Below are positions 16,924 through 25,795 of a stretch of DNA of 64,000 bases, one piece after another. The notes under the pieces are model-generated. The model searched no databases. It was not told the DNA's origin and saw nothing but the letters and a program-made list of their open reading frames with translations. The stretch comes from Streptomyces violaceusniger Tu 4113 (GTDB taxonomy: Bacteria > Actinomycetota > Actinomycetes > Streptomycetales > Streptomycetaceae). Location: contig NC_015957.1 of the NCBI RefSeq assembly GCF_000147815.2, positions 7,998,001 to 8,062,000 on the forward strand, in the 5' to 3' direction. Both the position numbers and the translations under genes were made by a program. Each line of letters begins with the position of its first letter. The stretch's first letter is position 1.

Positions 16924-17500
16924 TCCCCTCCCCGCCCCTTCCCGATACCAAGGGCTCCGCCCCTGGACCCCCGACTCTGGGGCGAAGCCCCACCACGCGG
17001 CGGAGCCGCACACCGATGCCGCAGGAAGGCACAGGGACGGCAACAGCCGACCCGACCCCGCCCGCCACCAGGGCTCCGCCCCCGAACCCCGGAGTCCAGG
17101 ACAGAGCCCCACCACACGACGGAGCCGCACACCGATGCCACAGGAAGGCACAGGGACGGCAACAGCCGACCCGACCCCGCCCGCCACCAGGGCTCCGCCC
17201 CCGAACCCCGGAGTCCAGGACAGAGCCCCACCACACGACGGAGCCGCACACCGATGCCACAGGAAGGCACAGGGACGGCAACAGCCGACCCGACCCCGCC
17301 CGCCACCAGGGCTCCGCCCCCGAACCCCGGAGTCCAGGACAGAGCCCCACCACGCGGCGGAGCCGCACACCGATGCCGCAGGAAGGCACAGGGACGGGAA
17401 CACCCTGCCCGACCGCGCCCGTTACCAGGGCTTCGCCCCTGGACCCCGGCGTCTGGGGTCTGGGGCGGAGCCCCAGTTTCGGGAAGGGGCGGGGAGGGGA
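16924..17500. repeat. 119-bp tandem array (4 copies plus a partial) bounded by 22-bp inverted repeats
   Basis: Units begin with AGGGCTCCGCCC at 16951, 17070, 17189 and 17308, with a fifth partial at 17427, a constant 119-base period. The middle two junctions are almost identical; the outer copies diverge. A 22-base sequence at 16924-16945 recurs exactly inverted at 17479-17500. The period is not a multiple of three, so every copy falls in another frame and the long open frames here are a GC artefact. No spacers or transposase are present. Confidence 0.85.
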
Positions 17501-17576
17501 ACAGCCCCGTCGCAAGCGGCACGATCCGGCGGATATCCGCACCGGGCCGGGCGGGCGTTCCGGGAAAACGCCACGG

Positions 17577-17650
17577 GTCGGCCCGGGCCACGGGTCGGCC
17601 CGGGCCACGGGTCGGCCCGGGCCACGGGTCGGCCCGGGCCGCGGGTCGGG
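17577..17650. repeat. 17-bp tandem repeat
   Basis: Four copies of GTCGGCCCGGGCCACGG start at 17577, 17594, 17611 and 17628, with a partial at 17645. Each unit contains the palindrome GGCCCGGGCC. They end 16 bases before the stop codon of the following minus-strand gene. Confidence 0.8.
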
Positions 17651-17665
17651 CCAAGACCCGCGTGG

Positions 17666-19222
17666 CTATGCCCTTGAGCGGGCCTTGAAGGCGGCCTTGC
17701 GGGCCTCCTTGGCGGCCTGCTTGTCCGGGTGCAGGCGGCCCATCGCCTCCAGCACCTCCGCGGTCGCCGGGTGGTCCACTCGCCAGGCCGAGTCGAAGAA
17801 GCTTCCGGACTGGTCGACCAGGCCGCGCACCAGATCCCGTAGCTCCGCCGAGTCGCCCTCGGTGGCGAGCTGGGCCGCGAGGGTGTCCACGGTCAGCCAG
17901 AAGACCATCGCCTCCGACGGCTCCGGGACGCCCGCCACCTCGTGCTCGGCCAGCCAGACCCGGGCCAGTCCGCCCAGGTGGCGGTCGTCGAGCACCTCGC
18001 GCAGCGCGGGCTCGGCCTCGGTTCCGACCAGCGAGAGGGTCTGCTGGCAGGTGAGGCGGCGCAGCGGTGCGCCCTCGTCGTCGCCGCGGGCGGCGGCCAG
18101 CAGCTCGCGGGCGGCCTCCTCGGGCGTGCGGCTGGCCAGCCACTGCTCGGCCTCGGCCTGGGCGGCGGGCTCAGGGTGGCTGGGGAGGGCGTCGAGCAGG
18201 ATGTCGGCGCCCTTGTCGGCCAGGTCGCCGACGGCCGGGGCGTCGATGCCCGCCTCGATCATCCGGGCCCGTACGGCGTAGACGCCGAGCGGGGTGAGCC
18301 GCACCATGCCGTAGCGGGAGACGTCCTCGTCCTCGAGCTCCTCGGCCGTCTCGGGCTCCTGGATCCGGCCCTCGCCGTCGACCTCCTGGATCAGCGCCTC
18401 GTCCACCGGCTGGTAGTCGATCAGGCCGGTCGGGGCGAGCAGCCGGAACTGGTCGTCCAGCCGCACCATCGCCTCGGAGACCTCTTCCAGGATGTCGTCG
18501 GTGGGCTCGTCCATGTCCTCCGGGACGATCATGGAGGCGGCCAGCGCGGGCAGCGGTACGGAGGCCGCGGCGGCCTCCTCGTCCAGGGCGGTGAGCAGAT
18601 AGAGGTTGCCCAGCACCCCGTCGAGGAACTCGGCCTCCTCCTCCGGGTTCCAGTCGATCGAGTCGAGGTCGAGTTCAGCGCCCTCGCTGATCTGGGCGGC
18701 GATGTCGCCCAGGTCGGGGGCGGCGGCGTCGGCCAGCACGGTCTCGAAGCCGTCGAGCCAGATGTCCAGGATGTCGCGGGGGCCGCCCTCGGTGATCAGC
18801 CGCAGTTCCTCGCCGCTGATCGCGAGGGCGGAGAACTCGTCCCCGAGCGGCGCCTCGCCGTCCGCGCGGTCGCCGTCACCCTTACCGTCACCGTCGCCGT
18901 CGCCGTCGGACTCCGTAGCCGCCGCGGCGCCCGACGCCTCCTCGGATTCGTCGATCTCGACCAGCCCGGTGTCGACGGCGAGCTGCCACGCCTGCGCCGT
19001 GTGCTCGGGCCCGTCCTCGTCCCCCGCGAGCCCCAGCAGCTCGATCGCCGCCCGCAGCTCGCCCTCCGGCAGCACGCCGCCCGACGCCACCGGCTTCCCC
19101 GGCTCGGCCCAGCGGGCGAGCCGGACCGCGCGGGCGAGGAGCGGCGCGGCGAGTGCGTCCCGCGCGAGTTCCGCGTCGGTGCGAAGCCGCACGGGCGGCA
19201 TGGTGGGGCGCTCTTCTGGCAT
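17666..19222 (-). CDS. Conserved acidic protein of unknown function
   Basis: 518 residues (or 511 from the ATG at 19201). The sequence is strongly acidic, helical and without signal or membrane segments. Near residues 100-120 is a low-complexity Asp-Gly run (DGDGDGDGKGDGD) encoded by a six-base repeat. Blocks such as RLTPLGVYAVRARMIEAG near residue 325 and LVDQSGSFFDSAWRVDHPAT near residue 475 look conserved, and the C-terminal 25 residues are basic (KQAAKEARKAAFKARSRA). The 'LTPLGxxAVR' segment recalls a winged-helix region seen in large Streptomyces hypothetical proteins. I do not recognise a catalytic motif. Confidence 0.8.
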   Translation of the reverse strand: MPEERPTMPPVRLRTDAELARDALAAPLLARAVRLARWAEPGKPVASGGVLPEGELRAAIELLGLAGDEDGPEHTAQAWQLAVDTGLVEIDESEEASGAAAATESDGDGDGDGKGDGDRADGEAPLGDEFSALAISGEELRLITEGGPRDILDIWLDGFETVLADAAAPDLGDIAAQISEGAELDLDSIDWNPEEEAEFLDGVLGNLYLLTALDEEAAAASVPLPALAASMIVPEDMDEPTDDILEEVSEAMVRLDDQFRLLAPTGLIDYQPVDEALIQEVDGEGRIQEPETAEELEDEDVSRYGMVRLTPLGVYAVRARMIEAGIDAPAVGDLADKGADILLDALPSHPEPAAQAEAEQWLASRTPEEAARELLAAARGDDEGAPLRRLTCQQTLSLVGTEAEPALREVLDDRHLGGLARVWLAEHEVAGVPEPSEAMVFWLTVDTLAAQLATEGDSAELRDLVRGLVDQSGSFFDSAWRVDHPATAEVLEAMGRLHPDKQAAKEARKAAFKARSRA

Positions 19223-19663
19223 GGGCGGACGTCACTCCTCGGGGCGCGGAAGTCGCGGGGCTGTGGGGCTATAGGGCTATGGGGCTGTGCGGGGGCTATG
19301 GAGCTATGAGGCTACGGGTCTCAGGACCCCGCTGTGGAGCCATGGGGGTACGGATATGCGGGTGTACGGGCACGGGCGCCACGGCACGGCCCGGACCCCA
19401 GCGTAGACGGAACGGGACGGCACTTTCGTCCCGATGTGGTCCAGCGCCCGATCCCGCACCGCGGCAAGCGGTGAATTCGGCCGGCGGGCTCCGGAAACCG
19501 GCCGGGGCGAGGGGGCGGGCGGCGCCCCCTGGTTCATGCCCCCGCCCCGCTCCCGCCATCCGCAAGCCACCCGTCCTGTCTTGACAACTTCCCTGCCCAG
19601 GAAAGAGATTGACGCGCGTAGAGGCGATTTCCTCGCCGTTCACTCCTTCCGGAGGCCACCACC
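19223..19663. other. Gene-free region with degenerate GGGCTAT repeats and nuclease promoter
   Basis: Bases 19258-19320 contain repeated GGGGCTAT-like blocks spaced about 9-14 bases. TTGACA at 19581 with a weak hexamer 17 bases later could be the promoter of the secreted nuclease, and GGAGG at about 19650 is its ribosome site. No gene is supported. Confidence 0.5.
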
Positions 19664-21490
19664 ATGTCCCTTCGCGCACCGCGCGGACCCGTCGCCGTCA
19701 CCGCCGTCGCCGCCTCCGCCCTCGCGGCCGGGCTGCTCGTCGTGCCCTCGTCGGCCTCCGCCGCCGGGATCCGCATCCATGACATCCAGGGCAGCACCCG
19801 GATATCCCCGCTCGCCGGACAGCAGGTGACCGAGGTCCCCGGCACGGTCACGGCGATACGCGCCTTCGGCTCCTCGCGCGGCTTCTGGATCCAGGACACC
19901 GAGCCCGACCGGGACGCGGCCACCAGCGAGGCGATCTTCGTCTTCACCGGATCGACCACGCCCTTGGTCGCCGTGGGCGACTCGGTGGTGGTCTCCGGGA
20001 CGGTGTCCGAGTACTACCCGGGCGGCAAGGACGCCGGTCTGCAGTCGCTCACCGAGATCTCCAAGGCGACCTGGACGGTCCGGTCCCCCGGCAACGCGCT
20101 GCCCGCCGCATACCGGCTCAACCCCGCCACGATCCCCGACCGCTACACCCCGGAGGCGGGCGGCGACTCCATCGAGGGGCTGACGCTGCGGCCGCGCTCG
20201 TACGCCCTGGACCGCTACGAGTCCCTGGAGGGCATGCGGGTCTCGGTCGAGAACGCCCCCGTGGTCGGCGCGACCAACACCTACAAGGAGCTGTGGGTCA
20301 CCGCCGAGCCCCGCCACCAGCGGACCGAGCGCGGCGGCGCCCTCTACGGCTCGTACCGCGACCCGAACGCGGGCCGGGTGAAGGTGATCTCCCTCCTCCC
20401 CTACGCCGAGCACCCCTTCCCCGTCGCGGACGTCGGCGACGCGCTGACCGGCACCACGGCCGGGCCGCTGGACTACGACAACTTCGGCGGCTACACGCTC
20501 GCGGCCACCACGATGGGCGACCTGGCCGACCACGGCCCGAAGCGGGAGACCACCCGCAAGCAGAAGGCGGACGAACTCTCCATCGCCACCTACAACGTGG
20601 AGAACCTCTCCCCCAAGACCGCCCAGTCGAAGTTCGACCGGCTGGCCACCGGCCTGGTGGAGCACCTCGCCTCGCCGGACATCGTCGCGCTGGAGGAGGT
20701 CCAGGACGACAACGGCGCCACGAACGACTCGGTGGTGGGCGCCGACGCCACCCTGACGAAGCTCACCGACGCGATCAAGGCGGCGGGCGGCCCCTCGTAC
20801 GAGTGGCGCCAGATCAACCCGGTTGACGACCAGGACGGCGGCCAGCCGGGCGGCAACATCCGCGTGGCGTTCCTCTACAACCCGGAGCGGGTCTCCTTCA
20901 CCGACATCCCCGGCGGCGACTCCACCACCCCGGTGACGGTCGAGAAGAAGGGCGGCAAGGCCGCGCTGTCGGCCTCCCCCGGCCGTATCGACCCGGCGAA
21001 CGGCGTCTGGAAGGACAGCCGCAAGCCGCTGGTCGGGCAGTTCTCCTTCCGCGGCCGCCCGGTGTTCGTGGTCGCGAACCACTTCAACTCCAAGGGCGGC
21101 GACCAGGGCCTGGACAGCCGCTTCCAGCCCCCGGCCCGCTCCTCGGAGACCCAGCGCACCGGCCAGGCCAAGACCGTCAACACCTTCGTCAAGACGCTGC
21201 TGAACGCCGACCCGAAGGCGGCGGTGGTCGTCGCGGGCGACCTCAACGACTACCAGTTCTCGCCCGCGCTGGCCGACCTCACCAAGGGCGGTGTGCTCAC
21301 CGACCTGGTGACCCGGCTGCCGAGGGACGAGCGCTACGGCTATGTCTACAACGGCAATTCGCAGGTGCTGGACCACATCCTGACCAGCCGCGCGCTGCGC
21401 CGTGCCGACTACGACATCGTGCACATCAACGCCGAGTTCGCGGACCAGTCCAGCGACCACGACCCGCAGGTGGTGCGGGTGCGCCCCTGA
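19664..21490 (+). CDS. Secreted endonuclease/exonuclease/phosphatase-family nuclease
   Basis: 608 residues. A Sec signal (residues 1-33, ending ASA-AG) is followed by an OB-like N-terminal domain of ExeM/NucH-type nucleases: IHDIQGSTRISPLAG, VTAIRAFGSSRGFWIQD and VVVSGTVSEYY. The C-terminal EEP catalytic domain from about residue 305 has ATYNVENL, IVALEEVQD (metal-binding Glu), VVAGDLNDYQ, QVLDHIL and the final SDHDPQV histidine. It would degrade extracellular DNA or nucleotides, scavenging nutrients. No lesion is seen. It stands alone, with GGAGG before the ATG. Confidence 0.9.
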   Translation: MSLRAPRGPVAVTAVAASALAAGLLVVPSSASAAGIRIHDIQGSTRISPLAGQQVTEVPGTVTAIRAFGSSRGFWIQDTEPDRDAATSEAIFVFTGSTTPLVAVGDSVVVSGTVSEYYPGGKDAGLQSLTEISKATWTVRSPGNALPAAYRLNPATIPDRYTPEAGGDSIEGLTLRPRSYALDRYESLEGMRVSVENAPVVGATNTYKELWVTAEPRHQRTERGGALYGSYRDPNAGRVKVISLLPYAEHPFPVADVGDALTGTTAGPLDYDNFGGYTLAATTMGDLADHGPKRETTRKQKADELSIATYNVENLSPKTAQSKFDRLATGLVEHLASPDIVALEEVQDDNGATNDSVVGADATLTKLTDAIKAAGGPSYEWRQINPVDDQDGGQPGGNIRVAFLYNPERVSFTDIPGGDSTTPVTVEKKGGKAALSASPGRIDPANGVWKDSRKPLVGQFSFRGRPVFVVANHFNSKGGDQGLDSRFQPPARSSETQRTGQAKTVNTFVKTLLNADPKAAVVVAGDLNDYQFSPALADLTKGGVLTDLVTRLPRDERYGYVYNGNSQVLDHILTSRALRRADYDIVHINAEFADQSSDHDPQVVRVRP

Positions 21491-21563
21491 GGGCGTCCTT
21501 CCGGGGTGCGGGGGCTGCTGCCCCCGCACCGTCCGGGCCGGACGGCACCGTTGTGGGCAATCG

Positions 21564-21597
21564 TCCCTCCCCCAGCCACCGCTGGGAGGTGCCCCCT
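21564..21597. repeat. Streptomyces-type intergenic hairpin repeat
   Basis: The segment CCCAGC-CACC-GCTGGG flanked by CCTCC and AGGTGCCCCC forms a hairpin. I have seen closely similar sequence in many Streptomyces intergenic regions, so this is probably one copy of a dispersed non-coding repeat. It lies between the convergent nuclease and dapD genes and may also end transcription. Confidence 0.55.
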
Positions 21598-21661
21598 GGC
21601 GGGCCGGTGGGCACAACGCCACCCACCGGACCGCACCCGGCGACGAAACCCGCGCCCCAAC

Positions 21662-22651
21662 TCAGTTGTGGCTGTGCAGCGCCTCGTTCAGCCCGCCCCA
21701 GGAACCGGTGCGGGGCAGCGCCTCAACCGCGCCGGTGATGGAGTTGCGGCGGAAGAGGAGGTTGTCGGCGCCGGAGAGCTCCAGGGCCTTGGCGATCTTG
21801 CCGTCCGGGAGGGTGACGCGGGTGCCCGCCGTCACATACAGCCCCGCCTCGACGATGCAGTCGTCGCCGAGCGGGATGCCCAGGCCCGCCTCGGCGCCGA
21901 GCAGGCAGCGCTCGCCGATGGTGATCGTCTGCTTGCCGCCGCCGGAGAGGGTGCCCATGATCGAGGCGCCGCCGCCGATGTCGGAGCCGTCGCCGACCAC
22001 GACGCCCGCGCTGATCCGGCCCTCGACCATGGAGGTGCCGAGCGTGCCGGCGTTGAAGTTGACGAAGCCCTCGTGCATGACCGTGGTCCCGGGGGCGAGG
22101 TGCGCGCCGAGGCGGACCCGGTCGGCGTCGCCGATGCGGACACCGGCGGGGACGACGTAGTCGGTCATCCGGGGGAACTTGTCGACACTGGTCACCGCCA
22201 GGTGCAGCCCCTCGGCGCGGGCGGCGAGCCGGGCCCGCTCCACCTGATCGGCGGCGACGGGGCCGAGCGAGGTCCAGGCGACGTTGGCGAGCAGGCCGAA
22301 CTGGCCGTCCAGGCTCAGGCCGTGCGGCTTGACCAGCCGGTGGCTGAGCAGATGCAGCCGCAGATAGACGTCGTGCGCGTCCAGCGGCTTCTCGTCCAGC
22401 GAGGCGATGACCGTGCGGACGGCGACGACCTCGACGCCGCGCCGGGGGTCCGGCCCGACCGCCTGGAGAGCGGCCTCGCCCAGAAGCTGCGCGGTCCGCT
22501 CGGCGTCGAGCCGCTCGGTCCCGGCCGGGCCTGGCTCGGCGGCCGGCTCGGGGGCCGGGAACCAGGTGTCCAGAACGGTGCCGTCCTCGGTGAGGGTGGC
22601 GAGACCGGCGGCGACGGCGCCGGTGGGGGCGGTGGTGGATGCATCGGTCAT
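21662..22651 (-). CDS. dapD: 2,3,4,5-tetrahydropyridine-2,6-dicarboxylate N-succinyltransferase
   Basis: 329 residues. It transfers succinyl from succinyl-CoA to tetrahydrodipicolinate in the lysine/meso-diaminopimelate pathway. The C-terminal half is a left-handed beta helix of hexapeptide turns ([67 protein letters not shown]). The N-terminal 160 residues form the actinobacterial-type domain ([21 protein letters not shown]). No SD is visible; TAGCGT lies 7 bases before the ATG, so translation is probably leaderless. It is monocistronic. Confidence 0.95.
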   Translation of the reverse strand: MTDASTTAPTGAVAAGLATLTEDGTVLDTWFPAPEPAAEPGPAGTERLDAERTAQLLGEAALQAVGPDPRRGVEVVAVRTVIASLDEKPLDAHDVYLRLHLLSHRLVKPHGLSLDGQFGLLANVAWTSLGPVAADQVERARLAARAEGLHLAVTSVDKFPRMTDYVVPAGVRIGDADRVRLGAHLAPGTTVMHEGFVNFNAGTLGTSMVEGRISAGVVVGDGSDIGGGASIMGTLSGGGKQTITIGERCLLGAEAGLGIPLGDDCIVEAGLYVTAGTRVTLPDGKIAKALELSGADNLLFRRNSITGAVEALPRTGSWGGLNEALHSHN

Positions 22652-22658
22652 GGTCAGA

Positions 22659-22664
22659 ACGCTA
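22659..22664 (-). promoter_or_regulatory. -10 hexamer of dapD, leaderless arrangement
   Basis: TAGCGT on the minus strand ends 7 bases before the dapD ATG, so transcription should begin at or next to the start codon. Confidence 0.5.
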
Positions 22665-22732
22665 ACCGGAGGCGGGGCCGGGAGGCGAACCGGTCTCAGC
22701 GAGCGGTCCCGGGCGGCCGGTCGTCTGCGGTC

Positions 22733-23302
22733 TCAACCGGCGGGCGGCCCGTTGCCGCCGTCCACGCCCATGATCCGCGCCAGCGCCGCGCTCGTGCCCT
22801 CCCGGTCGTACGGGCGGTCCGCCAGCAGCACCTGCAGGGTCAGCCCGTCGATCAGAGCCACCACCGCGCGCGCCGTGGTCGCGTCGGGCACCAGTCGGGT
22901 CAGCATCCGGGCCATCTCGTCCAGGCACTCGGCGGCGAGCGGCCGCAGTCCCTCATGGCGCAGCGCGGCGAAGTACAGCTCGTACTCCAGCTCCATCCGC
23001 GCCCGGTCGCCCGTGAACTGCTCCCCCAGCCACCGGGCCAGCTCGTCCGCGGGCGGTGCGGCCGGATCGACTCCCTCCACCCAGTGCCTCACCTCCGCCA
23101 GCCACTCCGCGTTGATCTGGCGGAGCGCCGCGATCAGCAGGTCGTCGAGGGTCGCGAAGTGGTAGGTCGTCGAGCCCAGCGGCACATCGGCCGCGGCGGC
23201 CACGGCCCGGTGGCCGAGCCCCCCGATGCCGCTCTCGCGGACCACGGCGGCCGCGGCGTCGATGATCCGCTGCCGCCGCTCGGGGTCGTAGCGGCGCCCC
23301 AT
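22733..23302 (-). CDS. TetR-family regulator paired with SMR exporter
   Basis: 189 residues. Helix-turn-helix at residues 10-55: RIIDAAAAVVRESGIGGLGH and VPLGSTTYHFATLDDLL. The C-terminal ligand domain (YELYFAALRHEGLRPLAAE, VALIDGLTLQVLLAD) fits TetR_C groups that control drug pumps. Its ATG overlaps the TGA of the SMR gene by one base (TGATG), so the exporter and regulator are co-translated. It probably represses the operon at the palindrome upstream of the SMR gene. Confidence 0.9.
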   Translation of the reverse strand: MGRRYDPERRQRIIDAAAAVVRESGIGGLGHRAVAAAADVPLGSTTYHFATLDDLLIAALRQINAEWLAEVRHWVEGVDPAAPPADELARWLGEQFTGDRARMELEYELYFAALRHEGLRPLAAECLDEMARMLTRLVPDATTARAVVALIDGLTLQVLLADRPYDREGTSAALARIMGVDGGNGPPAG

Positions 23303-23622
23303 CAGTGGGCGCCGTTCAGATTGAGCACCACCACTCCGGCGATGACCAGCAGCACGCCGAGCACCTTGGCGGCGGTCATCGCCTCCCCCAGGAAGAGCAT
23401 GCCGATCGCGGCGATGACGGCGGTCCCGGCCCCGGCCCATATGGCGTAGGCGGTGCTGACGGAGATGGTCTTGAGCGTGTGCGCGAGCAGCACGAAGGAC
23501 AGCAGATAGCCCGCGCCGGTGGCCAGCGAGGGCCAGAGCCTGCTGAAGCCTTCGCTGTACTTCATCGAGGTGGTCGCCAGGATCTCGGCCAGGATGGCCC
23601 CGGAGAGCGTCACATATCCCAT
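23302..23622 (-). CDS. Small multidrug resistance (SMR) family transporter
   Basis: 106 residues with four hydrophobic helices. The membrane-embedded Glu of the first helix is present (GAILAEILATTSMKYSEGF), as is the family motif YAIWAGAGTAVIAAIGMLFLGE. SMR proteins work as dual-topology dimers exchanging protons for cationic drugs or guanidinium; the substrate is unknown. The upstream in-frame extension to 23718 is not used: TACACT lies 7 bases before the ATG at 23622 and there is no SD, suggesting a leaderless mRNA. Confidence 0.92.
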   Translation of the reverse strand: MGYVTLSGAILAEILATTSMKYSEGFSRLWPSLATGAGYLLSFVLLAHTLKTISVSTAYAIWAGAGTAVIAAIGMLFLGEAMTAAKVLGVLLVIAGVVVLNLNGAH

Positions 23623-23629
23623 GCGTACA

Positions 23630-23663
23630 AGTGTACACAACGTTGCGTACGGACGTACGCAAC
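23630..23663 (-). promoter_or_regulatory. -10 hexamer and perfect palindrome controlling SMR-tetR
   Basis: TACACT (23630-23635) lies 7 bases before the SMR start. Just upstream, GTTGCGTACG and CGTACGCAAC form a perfect 10-bp inverted repeat around 2 bases at 23642-23663, where a -35 element would be. It is the likely binding site of the co-transcribed TetR. Confidence 0.65.
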
Positions 23664-23677
23664 GATCCACGAGATAC

Positions 23678-23713
23678 GAAACGGCCCCCGCGCCGAAGCG
23701 CGGGGGCCGTTTC
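23678..23713 (-). terminator. Perfect 16-bp hairpin ending the suf operon
   Basis: GAAACGGCCCCCGCGC and its exact complement flank a CGAA tetraloop, 17 bases after the stop of the last suf gene. The outer A/T pairs give a U-rich 3' arm on the minus strand. It also separates suf from the SMR operon. Confidence 0.85.
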
Positions 23714-23730
23714 GACAAGCCCAGGAGCCG

Positions 23731-24066
23731 TCAGACGTTGAAGCCGAGGGCGCGGAGCTGCTCACGTCCCTCGTCGGTGATCTTGTCCGGGCCCCACGGC
23801 GGCATCCAGACCCAGTTGATCCGGAGCTCGTTGACGATGCCGTCGGTCGCGGACTTGGCCTGGTCCTCGATGACGTCGGTCAGTGGACAGGCCGCCGAGG
23901 TGAGCGTCATGTCGATCGTCGCGATGTTGGCGTCGTCGATGTGGATGCCGTAGATCAGCCCGAGGTTGACCACGTCGATCCCCAGCTCGGGGTCCACGAC
24001 GTCGTACAGGGCCTCGCGGACCTCTTCCTCGCTGGCGGGCTTGGTGGTGGTCAGGTTGTCACTCAT
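23731..24066 (-). CDS. sufT: Metal-sulfur cluster assembly factor (SufT/DUF59)
   Basis: 111 residues of the MIP18/PaaD fold. Family landmarks are LYDVVDPELGIDVVNLGLIY near residue 20 and TSAACPLTDVIEDQ with a reactive Cys near residue 60, then WVWMPPWGPDKI. SufT-type proteins help mature iron-sulfur proteins, but the exact step is unsettled. Its ATG overlaps the stop of sufU (ATGA), making it the last gene of the operon. Confidence 0.9.
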   Translation of the reverse strand: MSDNLTTTKPASEEEVREALYDVVDPELGIDVVNLGLIYGIHIDDANIATIDMTLTSAACPLTDVIEDQAKSATDGIVNELRINWVWMPPWGPDKITDEGREQLRALGFNV

Positions 24067-24527
24067 ACGGTCTTCCCTCCGGCGGTCTCACCCAGTGCCT
24101 GTGCCGTCGCGTCCTTCCACGCCATCCAGCTCAGCAGGGCGCATTTCACCCGAGCCGGATACTTGGAGACACCGGCGAACGCGATCGCGTCCTCCAGCAC
24201 CTCCTCCATGGCGTCGTCCGGCTCGGCCTTGCCCTTGGACTGCATCAGGTGCAGGAAGGTCTCCTGGATCCTGCGGGCCTCGGCCAGCTCCTTGCCCACC
24301 AGCAGCTCATTGAGCACGGAGGCGCTGGCCTGGCTGATGGAACAGCCCTGGCCCTCGTAGCTCACGTCCTCGATGGTGTCGCCGTCAAGCCGCACCCGGA
24401 GCGTGATCTCGTCACCGCAGGTGGGATTGACATGGTGTACCTCTGCGTCGCCGTCCCTCAGGCCCCGTCCATGGGGGTTCTTGTAGTGGTCCAGGATCAC
24501 GTCCTGGTACATCGAATCCAGCTTCAC
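24063..24527 (-). CDS. sufU: Fe-S assembly sulfur-transfer protein SufU
   Basis: 154 residues from a GTG. The zinc/sulfur-acceptor residues are all present: Cys37 and Asp39 (NPTCGDE), Cys62 (GQGCSIS) and Cys129 (ARVKCALL). The short insert between them that separates SufU from IscU is visible around KGKAEPDDAMEE. It accepts persulfide from SufS Cys376 and hands it to the SufBCD scaffold. It lies 11 bases after sufS. The open frame continues upstream but only as a shadow of sufS. Confidence 0.93.
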   Translation of the reverse strand: MKLDSMYQDVILDHYKNPHGRGLRDGDAEVHHVNPTCGDEITLRVRLDGDTIEDVSYEGQGCSISQASASVLNELLVGKELAEARRIQETFLHLMQSKGKAEPDDAMEEVLEDAIAFAGVSKYPARVKCALLSWMAWKDATAQALGETAGGKTV

Positions 24528-24538
24528 GCGGCACGCCC

Positions 24539-25795
24539 CTACCCGAAGAAGTTCCGTACGTGCTCCAGGCCCTCCACCAAGGCGTCGACCTCGGCCGGAG
24601 TGGAGTACAGATAGAACGACGCTCGGGTGGTCGCCGGAATTCCATAGCGCAGGCATACGGGGCGGGCGCAGTGGTGGCCGACCCGGACCGCGATTCCCTG
24701 CTCGTCGAGCACCTGGCCCACATCGTGGGGGTGGATGTCGCCGAGGGTGAAGGAGATCGTGGCGCCGCGCTCCTCGGCCGTGGTGGGGCCGATGATGCGC
24801 AGGTCCGGCACCTCCAGGAGCCTGCCGACCGCGTAGTGCGTGAGGGCGTGCTCATGGCGGGTGATGTTGTCCATGCCGATCGAGGTGAGGTAGTCCACGG
24901 CCGCGCCGAGGCCGACGGCCTGGGCGATCGGGGGCGTACCGGCCTCGAACTTGTGCGGCGCCGGGGCGTAGGTGGACGAGTGCATCGAGACGGTCTCGAT
25001 CATCTCGCCGCCGCCGAGGAACGGAGGCAGGTCCTCCAGCAGCTCCTGGCGGCCCCACAGCACACCGATGCCGGTCGGGCCGCACATCTTGTGGCCGGTG
25101 AAGGCCACGAAGTCGGCCTGCAGCGCCTGCACGTCCAGCAGCATGTGCGGGGCGGCCTGGGAGGCGTCGATCACCACGAGGGCGCCGACGTCCTGGGCGC
25201 GGCGGACGATCGCCTCGACCGGGTTGACCGTGCCGAGGATGTTGGAGACCAGCACGAACGAGACGACCTTGGTCTTCTCGGTGATGACCTGCTCTATCTC
25301 CGACAGGTCGAGCCGGCCGTCCTCGGTGAGGCCGAACCACTTCAGCTTCGCGCCGGTGCGCTGCGAGAGGAGCTGCCACGGAACGATGTTGGAGTGGTGC
25401 TCCATCTCGGTGATGACGATCTCGGTTTCCCGGTCCACCCGGTAGGGCTCGTCGGCCCAGCCGAGCATGTTGGCGACCAGGTTCAACGACTCCGACGCGT
25501 TCTTGGTGAAGATCACCTCGTCGCGGCTGGGAGCGTTGATGAAGGCGGCGACCTTGTCGCGGGCGCCCTCGTACAGCTCCGTGGCCTCCTCGGCGAGCAT
25601 ATGGACGCCGCGGTGCACATTGGCGTTGGAGCGCTCGTAGTAGTCGTTGAGCACGTCCAGCACCTGGCGCGGCTTCTGCGACGTCGCCGCGTTGTCCAGG
25701 TAGACGAGCTTCTTGCCGTCATGGACGACACGGTCCAGGATCGGGAAGTCCTTGCGGATCGCCTCGGTGTCGAGGAGGCCCGGCAACTGTGTCAC
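24539..25795 (-). CDS. sufS: Cysteine desulfurase SufS
   Basis: 418 residues, type II class V aminotransferase fold. The PLP lysine is Lys236 (TGHKMCGPTG) and the persulfide-carrying cysteine is Cys376 (GHHCARP). HHSNIVPW and the DNAATSQ entry loop are canonical. It turns cysteine into alanine and enzyme-bound sulfur for SufU. Translation starts at a GTG that overlaps the stop of sufC as GTGA. Confidence 0.95.
   Translation of the reverse strand: MTQLPGLLDTEAIRKDFPILDRVVHDGKKLVYLDNAATSQKPRQVLDVLNDYYERSNANVHRGVHMLAEEATELYEGARDKVAAFINAPSRDEVIFTKNASESLNLVANMLGWADEPYRVDRETEIVITEMEHHSNIVPWQLLSQRTGAKLKWFGLTEDGRLDLSEIEQVITEKTKVVSFVLVSNILGTVNPVEAIVRRAQDVGALVVIDASQAAPHMLLDVQALQADFVAFTGHKMCGPTGIGVLWGRQELLEDLPPFLGGGEMIETVSMHSSTYAPAPHKFEAGTPPIAQAVGLGAAVDYLTSIGMDNITRHEHALTHYAVGRLLEVPDLRIIGPTTAEERGATISFTLGDIHPHDVGQVLDEQGIAVRVGHHCARPVCLRYGIPATTRASFYLYSTPAEVDALVEGLEHVRNFFG

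Noticed and set aside
16951..17460. CRISPR array
   Set aside because: Repeats are directly contiguous with no unique spacers and no cas genes are present.
16671..18143. 490-codon minus frame across the repeat array
   Set aside because: The 119-bp period shifts the frame in each copy, so the open frame is a GC artefact, and its left part runs into a real gene in another frame.
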